Assembly (NCBI GenBank): GCA_025058595.1
Contig: JANXEK010000011.1
Span: 1-40,186 of the forward strand
DNA length: 40,186 bases
From: Candidatus Bathyarchaeota archaeon
Lineage (GTDB): Archaea; Thermoproteota; CALKCG01; B24; DRYS01
Reading direction: 5' to 3'
Positions 18,903 through 27,716 of the stretch are shown piece by piece (the stretch's first letter is position 1; each line of letters begins with the position of its first letter). The translations under genes and the position numbers were made by a program. The notes beneath the pieces were generated by a model. That model was given only the letters and a program-made list of their open reading frames with translations, was not told the DNA's origin and did no database searches.

Positions 18903-19484
18903 CTACCTAGGCATAGCTATAACCTCTCTAACCTTAAGCTTGAAAAACTCCCTACTATAGGTAGATGTAACGACTATAGCCGTATCAGCTCCGCTACCGG
19001 TTCCGGCCACCGATACTACATCCACCCCTGGAGGTATAAGCCCAGAATCCGTAGCCATCAATACGATCTCGACGGCAACCTTCATACCTTCAGAAAACCT
19101 CCTCAAAGCATCCGCTACTATACGTTCGACGGTGAACCCTCCTCCATACCTAGATCTAAACGAATCACCTACAGTCCATCCTAGGGTATGCGGGCATGTA
19201 AGGATTTTAGCCCAGGAGGATCTAAGCTTCTCAAGATCCTCAGCTTTATACTCTACAGCTCCTGCATGTGTAACTACGATAAGGTTAACCCTATCCCTTA
19301 AACCTTCTAGGAGCTCTAAAGCTTTGAAAGCTGTATAACCTCTAGTCGAAGCTACGATCATATAGCGTATCCCAAGCTCCTCGAGCCTAACCCTGGCAGC
19401 TTTCAGGGTTTCATCGGTATTCTCGGGTCCAGGTTTATCGAAGTATATAACCTCACGTCTCGACACAACTATACACCCATCCAA
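18903..19484 (-). CDS. Stand-alone pyruvate kinase C-terminal-like protein (COG1751 type)
   Basis: A 193-residue protein resembling only the C-terminal alpha/beta domain of pyruvate kinase (RYMIVASTRGYTAFKALELL, then LIVVTHAGAVEY, and the EIVLMATDSGLIPPGVDVVSVAGTGSGADTAIVV segment). It has no catalytic TIM barrel, so it cannot be a pyruvate kinase. In pyruvate kinase this domain binds the sugar-phosphate effector, so a small-molecule sensing or allosteric role is possible. Its biochemical function is not established. It sits directly upstream of the KDG-kinase-like gene and may share its mRNA. Confidence 0.75.
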   Translation of the reverse strand: MDGCIVVSRREVIYFDKPGPENTDETLKAARVRLEELGIRYMIVASTRGYTAFKALELLEGLRDRVNLIVVTHAGAVEYKAEDLEKLRSSWAKILTCPHTLGWTVGDSFRSRYGGGFTVERIVADALRRFSEGMKVAVEIVLMATDSGLIPPGVDVVSVAGTGSGADTAIVVTSTYSREFFKLKVREVIAMPR

Positions 19485-19650
19485 ATAAATAGCCCCCTAC
19501 CTAGTATATAGATATGCGGCTGTAGAAACCTGGAGCGCTACATCCCTAGTGTTGGACACGATCTTAGAGAACTATTCGTAGATAAGCTAGCCGTATTAGG
19601 ATACGATACTCAAGCCCGGTAGGATGCTAACATTAATATCTCTAACCAGG

Positions 19651-19660
19651 TCTATAAATT
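19651..19660 (+). promoter_or_regulatory. TATA box for PolB1, leaderless transcript
   Basis: TCTATAAATT lies with its centre about 27 bases before the ATG at 19682. Transcription should thus start at or next to the ATG, giving a leaderless mRNA as is common in Thermoproteota. No ribosome site precedes the ATG. Confidence 0.65.
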
Positions 19661-19681
19661 CTATGTAAGGATAGGGTTACC

Positions 19682-22345
19682 ATGCGTCTATTAACACTAG
19701 ATTCATTCTCTAAACGTGAAGAACCTAGAAGTAAGGATGTAGGTAAGGTAGATGATCTAGAAGTCGAGAAGGTGGGGAAGCTTCAAGAGGAAACCGAAGG
19801 ATACGTGAAACCTAAGCCTATAGCTCAAGATAGACGTCCAAGAAGCTTAGATACATCTATACTATTATCGGTAGACTACGATGGAGCCGAAGGCCGCGCC
19901 TACGCTAAACTATACTGTCTAGAGGATGGTATGGTCTACTTCTGGTACGATAATACAGGACATAAGCCATACTGCCTAACCGATACGAGCTTAGAGGATG
20001 TTAAACGTATACCTGAGATAGCATCCCATAAAGGGTTAGAAGGACTCGAGGAGGTTAAACTCTACGACGCCGTCAACGATGAAGAAAGAGTTATGACGAA
20101 GATCATAGCTAAAGACCCTCTATCGATAGGGGGTAAGCCCTCGGGTTCTATAAGAGATATACTCCAACCCAGGGTTTGGGAGGCTAACATAAAGTACCAC
20201 GACTGCTACATGTACGATACCGGAATCATACCGTGTATGCCATACCGCATATTAGATGGCAGGCTGATACCTGTCGAGGTGGATCTACCTAGGGAAGCTA
20301 AAGCTTTCATAGATTCGCTCGAAGGTATAGGTGGAGAGGAGAGGGACCTTATAGAGAGGTGGATGAAGAGGCTTGAATACCCTGTACCTAGGATGAAGCA
20401 TCTTGTACTGGATATAGAGGTTGCATCGCCATATCCTTCGCGTATACCAGATCCTAGAAAAGCTGAATACCCGATAGTAGCGGTAGCCCTCGTAGATTCT
20501 GAAGGCTCTAAGAGGATACTGCTACTCGAGATGCATGGTAAGCCTAGAGAAGATCTATCGATAGATGGCGTATCGGTAGAATTCTATAGGGATGAGAAGC
20601 TCCTCGTAGAAGAAGTTTTCAAAGCCATCGATAGATACCCTATAGTCGTATCGTTTAACGGTGACGACTTCGATCTAAGATACCTCTTCCATAGAGCCGA
20701 GCATCTAGGATTCCAGAGGAGCGATATACCTATAACGCTATCTAGAGATTCGGCTTCCGTCAGATTCGGTATACACCTAGATCTATACAAGTTTTTCTTC
20801 AATAGATCGATACAGGTCTATGCGTTCAGATCTAGATACTACGAGAATACGCTTGAAGGTGTAGCATCAGCTCTGCTAGGCGTAGGTAAGATATCCTTGG
20901 ATAAGCCTATATCAGATCTAAGCTACCGTGAACTCGCGGAGTATTGTCTGAGAGATGCTGAACTCACCTACGGCCTACTATCCTACGGAGGATGGCTTAC
21001 GTTCAACCTTATGGTTATACTATCCAGGATTACGGGTACGACTCTAGAAGATCTATGTAGGCAAGGTGTATCTGGATGGATAAGGAATATGCTTGAGAGG
21101 GAGCATAGAGCTAGGGGATGGATCATACCTAGAAGGGAAGATCTACTCAAGGTTAAAGGTGGAGCTACTACGAAAGCAGTTATAGAGGGTAAGAAGTATC
21201 GTGGGGGCCATGTGATAAAGCCTGAACCCGGTGTACACTTCCAGATAGCAGTCCTAGATTTCCAATCGATGTATCCGTCGGCTATGCAGAGATACAACCT
21301 AAGCTATGAAACCGTCCGATGTAGACATGAGGAATGTAGGTCGAATATCATACCGGGTACAGCACACTGGGTATGCAGAAGTAGGAGGGGTGTTACAAGC
21401 CTATTGATAGGATCGCTTAAGGATATACGTGTAAGATGGTATAAATCTAAAGCTAAGGATAAGAGTCTACCGTCAAACCTTAGAGATTGGTATTCAACCG
21501 TATCCGAAAGCTTAAAGGTTCTGATTAACGCTTCATACGGTGTATTCGGAGCTGAGAATTTCGCATTCTACTGTCCACCCGTAGCAGAAGCTACAGCCGC
21601 TATAGGTAGATACGCTATAGAGGAGACTATCAAGGAGGCTAGAAGGCTCGGGCTCCGCGTAATATATGGGGATACAGATTCTCTATTCATAGAGAAGCCA
21701 GATCCCGAGAAGATAGTTAGACTCGCTCAATGGGTTAAATCAAACCTCCTCATGGATATAGATGTAGATAAGGTATATAGGTATGCCGTATTCAGCGTAA
21801 GGAAAAAGAACTATATAGGCGTCTACGAGGATGGAAGCGTAGATGTTAAAGGGTTAACGGGTAAGAAGCGTAACACACCTGAATTCCTTAAAATAGCTTT
21901 CGCCGAGATGACTAAGCTACTAGGACAGGTGACTAACGAGAGAGAGTTTGAAGATGTTAAGAGGAAGATAAAGGATCTCGTCAGAAGATATTATTCGAAG
22001 CTTAAGAAGAAGGAATTAACCCTGGAGGAGCTAGCTTTCAAGATAATGCTTGGGAAGCCGGTCGAAGCGTATAAGAAGACTACACCCCAACATCTGAAAG
22101 CAGCCCTACTGCTAAAGAGTATAGGTAGGGAAGTTGATGTCGGAGATATAATATCCTACGTGAAGGTTGCCGGTAAGATCGGGGTTAAACCTATCGAGCT
22201 AGCATCGATAGAAGAAGTGGATATAGCTAAATATGTAGACCATCTAAGAACTACATTCCAGCCTATACTCGAAGCTCTAGATATCGACTTCAACGAGGCT
22301 ATAGGTTTATCACAGCTAGACTTCTACGGGTTCAGCTTCGCGTAG
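19682..22345 (+). CDS. polB1: Family B DNA polymerase, PolB1 (Dpo1) type
   Basis: This 887-residue replicative polymerase has proofreading. The N-terminal extension leads into SVDYDGAEGRAYAKLYCLEDGM and YDNTGHKPYCLTD, closely like Sulfolobus Dpo1. The exonuclease residues are intact: Asp244 and Glu246 (DIE), Asp331 (FNGDDFD), and Tyr421 with Asp425. Polymerase motifs are DFQSMYPS (Asp526), KVLINASYG, and YGDTDS (Asp664 and Asp666). The first residues (LLTLDSF) resemble a sliding-clamp-binding peptide, but this is a guess. The gene is monocistronic, with a TATA box placed for a leaderless start. All catalytic residues are present and no intein is seen. Confidence 0.97.
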   Translation: MRLLTLDSFSKREEPRSKDVGKVDDLEVEKVGKLQEETEGYVKPKPIAQDRRPRSLDTSILLSVDYDGAEGRAYAKLYCLEDGMVYFWYDNTGHKPYCLTDTSLEDVKRIPEIASHKGLEGLEEVKLYDAVNDEERVMTKIIAKDPLSIGGKPSGSIRDILQPRVWEANIKYHDCYMYDTGIIPCMPYRILDGRLIPVEVDLPREAKAFIDSLEGIGGEERDLIERWMKRLEYPVPRMKHLVLDIEVASPYPSRIPDPRKAEYPIVAVALVDSEGSKRILLLEMHGKPREDLSIDGVSVEFYRDEKLLVEEVFKAIDRYPIVVSFNGDDFDLRYLFHRAEHLGFQRSDIPITLSRDSASVRFGIHLDLYKFFFNRSIQVYAFRSRYYENTLEGVASALLGVGKISLDKPISDLSYRELAEYCLRDAELTYGLLSYGGWLTFNLMVILSRITGTTLEDLCRQGVSGWIRNMLEREHRARGWIIPRREDLLKVKGGATTKAVIEGKKYRGGHVIKPEPGVHFQIAVLDFQSMYPSAMQRYNLSYETVRCRHEECRSNIIPGTAHWVCRSRRGVTSLLIGSLKDIRVRWYKSKAKDKSLPSNLRDWYSTVSESLKVLINASYGVFGAENFAFYCPPVAEATAAIGRYAIEETIKEARRLGLRVIYGDTDSLFIEKPDPEKIVRLAQWVKSNLLMDIDVDKVYRYAVFSVRKKNYIGVYEDGSVDVKGLTGKKRNTPEFLKIAFAEMTKLLGQVTNEREFEDVKRKIKDLVRRYYSKLKKKELTLEELAFKIMLGKPVEAYKKTTPQHLKAALLLKSIGREVDVGDIISYVKVAGKIGVKPIELASIEEVDIAKYVDHLRTTFQPILEALDIDFNEAIGLSQLDFYGFSFA

Positions 22346-22397
22346 ATATAGGCTAACGTAGCATCGCGTATCGTATCCAGGATAATCCTACCAGAGT

Positions 22398-22423
22398 TTA
22401 ACGTTAATAAGGGGGGTTAACCC
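22398..22423. promoter_or_regulatory. Two adjacent palindromes upstream of R15P isomerase
   Basis: TTAACGTTAA (22398-22407) and GGGTTAACCC (22414-22423) lie 23-48 bases before the ATG at 22446. They overlap a TATA-like GTTAATAA. They could be a regulator site, or chance in an AT-rich gap. Confidence 0.35.
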
Positions 22424-22445
22424 AATACTCTATAGGTTTCTAGCT

Positions 22446-23429
22446 ATGCATTTCTCGGCTAAGCTTGAAGAGATAGCTAAAGCTATAGAGGAGATGCGTA
22501 TACGTGGAGCTACACCTATAGCTAGAGCTGTAGCTGAAGCTTTAACCTTAGAAGCCGAGGAGAGTAGAGCTTCAACCCCTGATGAATTCATCAGGGAGAT
22601 GGATGGAGCTGCACGTAGACTCCTATCGACTAGGCCTACAGCCGTATCGCTACCTAACGCTATCAGGTTCGTTATGCTTAGAGTGCTATCAGCTTATAGG
22701 AACGAAGCATCTCTCGATGAGCTTCGAAAGACGGCGATCGAAGCTGGAAGAGAGTTTCTCAGAAGGGTTGACGAAGCTAAGAAGGTGATAGCTAAGATAG
22801 GTTCTAGGAGGATAGTAAGCGGGGATACCATACTTACGCATTGTAACAGCTCAGCGGTTATAGCTATACTTACGGAAGCTAAACGGCAGGGTAAGGATAT
22901 AAAGGTTATAGCGACTGAGACTAGACCTAAATTCCAAGGTAGGCTCACCGCTATGCAGCTAGCAGAAGCGGGTATACCTGTAACTTTGATAGTGGATTCA
23001 GCTGCTAGATTCTTCATGAAGAAGATCGATAAAGTATTCGTAGGAGCTGATGCCGTGGCTTCCAACGGGGCTGTCGTCAATAAAGTTGGTACATCGATGA
23101 TAGCCCTAGCTGCTAAGGAGGCTAGGGTTAGAGTATTCGTAGCAGCTGAAACCTATAAATTTAGTCCTGAGACTATAATAGGCGAGCTTATAAAGATAGA
23201 GGAGAGAAGCCCGGAGGAGGTTGCCCCCAGAGATTTCCTGGAGAGGTATCCGTCGATATCTGTTAGGAATCCAAGCTTCGATGTGACGCCTCCAGATTAT
23301 ATCGATCTGATAATAACGGAGAAGGGCGTAATACCGCCTCAAGCTGCATACCTGATAATACAGAGCGAGATATCAGAGGTAGGATACGAGGATTACATGA
23401 AGTATACGACGTATCTAGAGGAAAGCTAG
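22446..23429 (+). CDS. Ribose-1,5-bisphosphate isomerase
   Basis: This enzyme turns ribose-1,5-bisphosphate into ribulose-1,5-bisphosphate in the archaeal AMP/RuBisCO pathway. It belongs to the eIF2B-alpha/methylthioribose-1-phosphate isomerase family. The catalytic Cys133 (ILTHCNSS) and Asp202 (VFVGADAV) fall at the same numbers as in the Thermococcus kodakarensis enzyme. STRPTAVSLPNAIR and ETRPKFQGR bind phosphate. The 327-residue length is normal. AMP phosphorylase and RuBisCO are not in the window. The 3' end overlaps the convergent thrS gene by four bases. Confidence 0.9.
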   Translation: MHFSAKLEEIAKAIEEMRIRGATPIARAVAEALTLEAEESRASTPDEFIREMDGAARRLLSTRPTAVSLPNAIRFVMLRVLSAYRNEASLDELRKTAIEAGREFLRRVDEAKKVIAKIGSRRIVSGDTILTHCNSSAVIAILTEAKRQGKDIKVIATETRPKFQGRLTAMQLAEAGIPVTLIVDSAARFFMKKIDKVFVGADAVASNGAVVNKVGTSMIALAAKEARVRVFVAAETYKFSPETIIGELIKIEERSPEEVAPRDFLERYPSISVRNPSFDVTPPDYIDLIITEKGVIPPQAAYLIIQSEISEVGYEDYMKYTTYLEES

Positions 23430-25360
23430 CTTCCACCGCTACGCTTCAGAGGTTTAGGAGCCCAAGCTACGAATCGAACTCTCTTGCTAAGCTCCTTAGG
23501 AACGTATAGAGGTCTATAAGGCATACCTCTAAATTCAGATCTAACCCTACCCATGAGATCCTCAATCTTAATCTCGACTATAACATCCCTATCGATCGTA
23601 GACTCCTCCCTAACGATAACCGGAAGCATACCTGTCTCCATCTCCCTATCTCCAACCACGATTATGTATGGTATCCATGAAGCTTTAGCCTCCATAACCC
23701 TCCTAGAAACGGTGAGATCTCTATCATCAACCCCGACCCTTATCGAGGATGATTCAAGCTTAGAAGCTATCTCTAGACAGAACTCTACATGCTTCTGAGA
23801 GACCGGTATAAGCCTAATCTGCTCTGGCGAAAGCCATACAGGGAGCATCGGAAGCCTACCCTCATCCATCCTAGATAGAGCAGATTCTATAAGCGCGTAG
23901 AGCGTACGCTCTAAGCTTCCAAGCGATGATGCGTGAAGTATTATACAAGGTTTAACGGATCCATCAGAATCCCTATAGACTATACCGAATCTCTCGCCAT
24001 TCTTCACATCGAATTGTACGGTCGATAGCTGAACGTTAGCTTCATCAGATCCTATAACCTGAAATTCATTTTTGAAAGCATAATAGTGCGTCATACGAGG
24101 CATAAGCTTGAAGAACGATGGAACTCCAACCTTAACGCATAGAGAGATAAACCAGTCTCTATACTTTTCGAAGAATTCTTCGACGCACTCCCATCCAAGA
24201 ATCCAGCTCCCACCAGCTATTATACGATCGAGTAGATCCCTAAACATAAGCGTCAGATTCTCGAACTCCCTCAAAGCCTCCCCTTCATCCCTACAGAAGC
24301 AGTGTTGATCAGTCATAGTGAAGTATCTAAGTCTCCTAAGACCTACTAGCTCACCTCTCTGCTCCCTCCTAAAGCATGGAACCTCCTCGTAAATTTTGAA
24401 AGGCATATGCCTATACGTCAATTGAAGCTTCTGAACATATGGGAAGGCTCCTGGATCTGAAGCGAATCTTAAAAGGAAAACATCATTCTCGATGGGTATC
24501 CTATAATCCCTCTCATGGAATTCACCCATAAGGTCCCTTATAGCCTTCACGCTCTCCCTATACAGTAGGGGGTTCTGTATCTTCACAGCACCCCATGGGA
24601 GAGCTACGTTGAAGAAAGCATAATCCTTCAGTAGATCGAATATCAGTACGCCGTTCGGGTATAGCTTGAAATGCCCGGCATCACTTTCAGGACAGTAGTC
24701 TACAAGCTCTAATCTACGCATATACTCTATATGCCTAGGCTTACCCCTACCAGGACTACCTTCTATCTCATTCCTAACGAATATCTCCAGAAGCTTATAT
24801 CTACGATCAGGTTTACCGAATATAGGGCAGCTTCTCCAATCCGATGGATCCAGCTCATACACCACCCCATCGATATCGACTACAAGGAATCTGTGAAACC
24901 TCCCCCTCCTCTCAGCTTCAACCCTGGCATAACCTTTACCGGTAACCTCCCTAGAAAGCTCTGAAAGCGGATGACCTTTAACTGTTAGAGAGAAGCTTTT
25001 ATACCATCCGAAAGGGGCTCTATGAACCTTAAACCCGACACTAGATAGCCTACTCCTAAACTTATCCAGTATCTCGATAGCCTTAGTCGGAGAAGATAGA
25101 TCAGACGATAGATGAGCGTAAGGATACAATACGATGCTATCCACGGATAGCCTACTAGCCACATCGCATACAGCTTCGACAGCCTCATCGACTACGCTAT
25201 CGATATTAGATTCATCCCTAGATTCAACCGTAGCGAACACTACTAAAGCCTCACCAGTAGAGAATACCCTAGAATCCTCGGCTACATCATCCCTCACAGT
25301 CGAAGCCGGCGTTAACACCCTATATTCAAACCTATCTACATGCAACAGTAGCAGCTTCAA
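23426..25360 (-). CDS. thrS: Threonyl-tRNA synthetase with archaeal editing domain
   Basis: This class II enzyme charges tRNA-Thr. Residues 1 to about 140 (MKLLLLHVDRFEYRVLTPAS) are the archaeal D-aminoacyl-tRNA-deacylase-like editing domain, which removes mischarged serine. The catalytic core shows motif 2 (VPCFRREQRGELVGLRRLRYFTMTDQHCF) and motif 3 (ILHASSLGSLERTLYALIE). The anticodon domain begins near LPVWLSPEQIRLIPVS. The 644 residues match the full archaeal type. Some Crenarchaeota instead split editing and catalysis into two genes, so this one is self-sufficient. The TTG start has GAGGAG just upstream. Confidence 0.97.
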   Translation of the reverse strand: MKLLLLHVDRFEYRVLTPASTVRDDVAEDSRVFSTGEALVVFATVESRDESNIDSVVDEAVEAVCDVASRLSVDSIVLYPYAHLSSDLSSPTKAIEILDKFRSRLSSVGFKVHRAPFGWYKSFSLTVKGHPLSELSREVTGKGYARVEAERRGRFHRFLVVDIDGVVYELDPSDWRSCPIFGKPDRRYKLLEIFVRNEIEGSPGRGKPRHIEYMRRLELVDYCPESDAGHFKLYPNGVLIFDLLKDYAFFNVALPWGAVKIQNPLLYRESVKAIRDLMGEFHERDYRIPIENDVFLLRFASDPGAFPYVQKLQLTYRHMPFKIYEEVPCFRREQRGELVGLRRLRYFTMTDQHCFCRDEGEALREFENLTLMFRDLLDRIIAGGSWILGWECVEEFFEKYRDWFISLCVKVGVPSFFKLMPRMTHYYAFKNEFQVIGSDEANVQLSTVQFDVKNGERFGIVYRDSDGSVKPCIILHASSLGSLERTLYALIESALSRMDEGRLPMLPVWLSPEQIRLIPVSQKHVEFCLEIASKLESSSIRVGVDDRDLTVSRRVMEAKASWIPYIIVVGDREMETGMLPVIVREESTIDRDVIVEIKIEDLMGRVRSEFRGMPYRPLYVPKELSKRVRFVAWAPKPLKRSGGS

Positions 25361-25431
25361 ATTCTCCTCATCCCTTCTATGAAGCTTACTATACGAGAAT
25401 AGGTCGGGATAAACGTTATATAAGATTATAC

Positions 25432-25761
25432 CTATATCGATGAACAGGGAAACTTATCCTCATAGATCCTCCTAATATACTCGATAGCTGTAAGGAAATC
25501 CTTACCCCTAACAGTTATAGATGGCAAACCTACAAGTTCACATAAAGCTGATACTATACTCCTTTCAACAAACCTAGCCCCATCACCAAGTATATCTACA
25601 AGAGCTTCATGAACTTTCAGTATATTAGACCCCATAGAACCCTTTCCGATACCATAGTTCCTATTCATAAAATAGAGTATAACCTCTCTAGTAACATTCC
25701 CTAAAATAGATAGTCCTCTATCCATAGCCTCTTCGAATACATCCTCAAATCTTCTACTCAA
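25432..25761 (-). CDS. Small NitrOD5-like domain protein
   Basis: A 109-residue soluble protein, mostly helical. The pattern (SILGNVTREVILYFMNRNYGIG, then ILKVHEALVDILGDGARFVERSIVSALCELVGL) resembles the NitrOD5 output domain found in archaeal signalling proteins. The match is from memory of the pattern, so it is tentative. The TTG start is well supported: TAGGAG lies a few bases before it, and a strong TATA box (TTTTATATAAAA) sits at about 25788-25800. It is followed downstream on the same strand by thrS and preceded by a winged-helix gene. Confidence 0.5.
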   Translation of the reverse strand: MSRRFEDVFEEAMDRGLSILGNVTREVILYFMNRNYGIGKGSMGSNILKVHEALVDILGDGARFVERSIVSALCELVGLPSITVRGKDFLTAIEYIRRIYEDKFPCSSI

Positions 25762-25787
25762 CTTCTCCTACGCTATTGTTAACTAGA

Positions 25788-25800
25788 ATTTTATATAAAA
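25788..25800 (-). promoter_or_regulatory. TATA box for the NitrOD5-like gene
   Basis: On the minus strand this reads TTTTATATAAAAT, one of the clearest TATA boxes in the window. It predicts a start near 25770, just ahead of the AGGAG ribosome site at 25765-25769. Confidence 0.55.
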
Positions 25801-25830
25801 CTTTCCTTCTAAACTACTCAGAGATAAGAG

Positions 25831-26079
25831 CTAACAGTTAGTATCAGAAGAATTCTTCCTAAACAATTCATACTCTTCTAGTAAAATCTTACCCTTAGCA
25901 CTGGTCACATACACACTTCTACCCTCAACATCGCGAACTTCTAACAAGCCAAGCTCTAAAAGCATAGGTACAAGCTTACTGGCATCAACATCTAGAGAAA
26001 CTAGAACCTCATCTAAACCATCTATAGATTTCGAAAGTATAGTCGAGATTATATCTAGGAGTGGTCTACCGCTAGCCAA
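25831..26079 (-). CDS. Small winged-helix protein
   Basis: An 82-residue protein that looks like a single winged helix: LLDIISTILSKSIDGLDEVLVSLDVDASKLVPMLLELGLLEVRDVEGRSVYVTSAKGKILLEEYELFRK. It has the recognition helix, a short wing and the common GKILLEEYE end helix. It is probably a DNA-binding regulator. The TTG start at 26079 has no clear ribosome site, so the true N-terminus may differ. It lies between the NitrOD5-like gene and the tandem regulator on the same strand. The target is unknown. Confidence 0.6.
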   Translation of the reverse strand: MASGRPLLDIISTILSKSIDGLDEVLVSLDVDASKLVPMLLELGLLEVRDVEGRSVYVTSAKGKILLEEYELFRKNSSDTNC

Positions 26080-26172
26080 TACTAGAAAGTTGATAGCTCA
26101 TAGATACCTATATTAGTCTAAATCGGAAAAAACGTAAACCTAAACCAAGAAGGTCTTGTGAAAAGAGAAAAA

Positions 26173-26180
26173 TTTAATAA
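26173..26180 (+). promoter_or_regulatory. TATA-like box before a possible micro-ORF
   Basis: TTTAATAA on the plus strand predicts a transcript start near 26203, about 40 bases before the micro-ORF at 26244. Confidence 0.3.
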
Positions 26181-26243
26181 CCTAACCACAACATAGTATC
26201 CATTCAGAAATAAACACCCCTAACCTAGGGGGAGGTGTATCGT

Positions 26244-26285
26244 ATGCTCGGAATACCTATCGGCGCACCTATACCGATAGCTTAA
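26244..26285 (+). CDS. Possible 13-residue micro-ORF
   Basis: ATG to TAA encodes MLGIPIGAPIPIA. It has a seven-base match to the 16S anti-SD sequence (GGAGGTG, 26231-26237) six bases before the ATG, stronger than most real genes here. The site is partly folded in a CCCCTA/TAGGGG hairpin (26217-26231). A CTATCGG/CCGATAG hairpin lies inside the frame. It is antisense to the gap between two minus-strand genes, so these hairpins may simply be a terminator of the tandem regulator. The peptide has no known relative that I recognise. Confidence 0.3.
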   Translation: MLGIPIGAPIPIA

Positions 26286-26295
26286 GATTAACGAT

Positions 26296-27486
26296 TTACC
26301 CGATCAGGGAAGAGATTCCAGATGTACCCGCTAATTCTGTTAGTTTAGAGTATTCTTCCTTAATAATCTGTAACGTTTTATTCAAATCGAACATCCATCC
26401 ATCATCATACATTTCATATGGTATAGTGTAGGATTGAGATTTCTTTGCATCTATTATTTCATATTCAAGGTTTCTCCTCAGCGATGCTATCCTTCCAGCT
26501 ATATATTCGAGTATAGGTACGATGTACTGTGTAGGTATGAGCATGTATGATGTATAGGTTATCGGATACTCGGAGATCGTATCTCTTATGACGAACGGTA
26601 TCTTCTCCATAACACTTCTAACTCTATCTACCATATCCCTGTTAACATCTTTAAACTCGACTATGATCGTTCTCATATCTTGGTAATTCCACCCAACTAG
26701 CACTATATACCTCTTTATTATCCCCTGCTTAATTACATGCTCTTTATAATGATACAGTACCTTCTTCGGCTCACACATAATCCGCTTAGCTATATCTGTC
26801 GGTGTAAGATAGGCATCCACTTGATTCCACGCTATTATCTTTAGATCTATTAGATCTATCCATGGATCGGTACATACATCCTCCTCTATAGATATCTCAA
26901 ACCCATCTCTATCGATATCATAACCGTTATCTAACGGTATATTCCATACCCTCCTCTCAAAATCGTAAAAATTAACGTCCATAGACAAGTACCTTATGGA
27001 GGTTATCCTCTCCATAGAGTACCGTTCTATAATTCCATCTTCCATAATCTTATCTAAGAATATCCTGTACTTCAACTCCAAACCTGGTGGTAACGCTACT
27101 TCGCATATATACTCCCATTTAGGTATCGTTCTCCCATAATAGTATAGGTATCCTACCTCGGCCAGTTTATCCAGTATTTTAGATGCATACAATTCTATCT
27201 CTGGGTTGAATCTTAATCTTAGTATGTATCTGGCTAATCCAAGTTTACCGTAGTCTATGTGAGCGTATACCTTTACACCCTTATTTCTTAATTGCGTATT
27301 TATCTTGTATCTTACGGTTTCTACAGGTATACCTGTTATCCCAGCTATAGCTGTATAGTTTCTAGGACCGAATATATGTATCGCTTTGATTATCTTCGAA
27401 AGACTATCCTTCTCCCCCTCTACAGCCTCTACTACTTTTTCTCTCGATAGCGGATCTCTTAGTAACGCTCCTTTACTGTATACCAT
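26296..27486 (-). CDS. Tandem Lrp/AsnC-like transcriptional regulator
   Basis: A 396-residue protein with two helix-turn-helix units, each followed by an alpha/beta segment. The first HTH is at about residues 31-70 (PRNYTAIAGITGIPVETVRYKINTQLRNKG), and the second at about 211-258 (LTPTDIAKRIMCEPKKVLYHYKEHVIKQGIIKRY). A normal Lrp protein has one HTH and one ligand domain in about 150 residues, so this looks like an internal duplication or fusion. No ligand can be read. It sits in a more AT-rich stretch than its neighbours. Its downstream gap holds two hairpins and a T-rich run on its strand, which could end its transcript. Confidence 0.7.
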   Translation of the reverse strand: MVYSKGALLRDPLSREKVVEAVEGEKDSLSKIIKAIHIFGPRNYTAIAGITGIPVETVRYKINTQLRNKGVKVYAHIDYGKLGLARYILRLRFNPEIELYASKILDKLAEVGYLYYYGRTIPKWEYICEVALPPGLELKYRIFLDKIMEDGIIERYSMERITSIRYLSMDVNFYDFERRVWNIPLDNGYDIDRDGFEISIEEDVCTDPWIDLIDLKIIAWNQVDAYLTPTDIAKRIMCEPKKVLYHYKEHVIKQGIIKRYIVLVGWNYQDMRTIIVEFKDVNRDMVDRVRSVMEKIPFVIRDTISEYPITYTSYMLIPTQYIVPILEYIAGRIASLRRNLEYEIIDAKKSQSYTIPYEMYDDGWMFDLNKTLQIIKEEYSKLTELAGTSGISSLIG

Positions 27487-27551
27487 AACTCTTAATTTAA
27501 GAGATGTTATGATCGAGTATTTTAATATTTTGTTTACTAGCTTAGAAGATT

Positions 27552-27716
27552 CTATCTAAGTAGGAACTCATAGCTACACCTGGGACATTTAACATAACTA
27601 CAATGTAGATCTTCTATGAGTACAGGGCATGATCGACAGCTATACGCTCTAGCATATGTTAGATCGAAGCTATAGCCGCATTTAGGACATGATATCAGTC
27701 TACCTCGCCCTGTCAC
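27552..27716 (-). CDS. Small zinc-ribbon protein (54 residues)
   Basis: This short gene fills the 330-base gap between the tandem regulator and the amidohydrolase. From GTG 27716 it encodes a protein with three CxxC pairs, CPKC, CRSC and CPRC, plus an extra Cys (LHCSYVKC), ending in SYEFLLR. This pattern fits one or two zinc ribbons. The GTG at 27716 has GGAGG about eight bases upstream; a GTG at 27731 would give 59 residues. The frame is stopped further upstream by TAG. It lies about 65 bases upstream of the tandem regulator gene on the same strand, and the two could share a transcript. The function is unknown. Confidence 0.7.
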   Translation of the reverse strand: MTGRGRLISCPKCGYSFDLTYARAYSCRSCPVLIEDLHCSYVKCPRCSYEFLLR

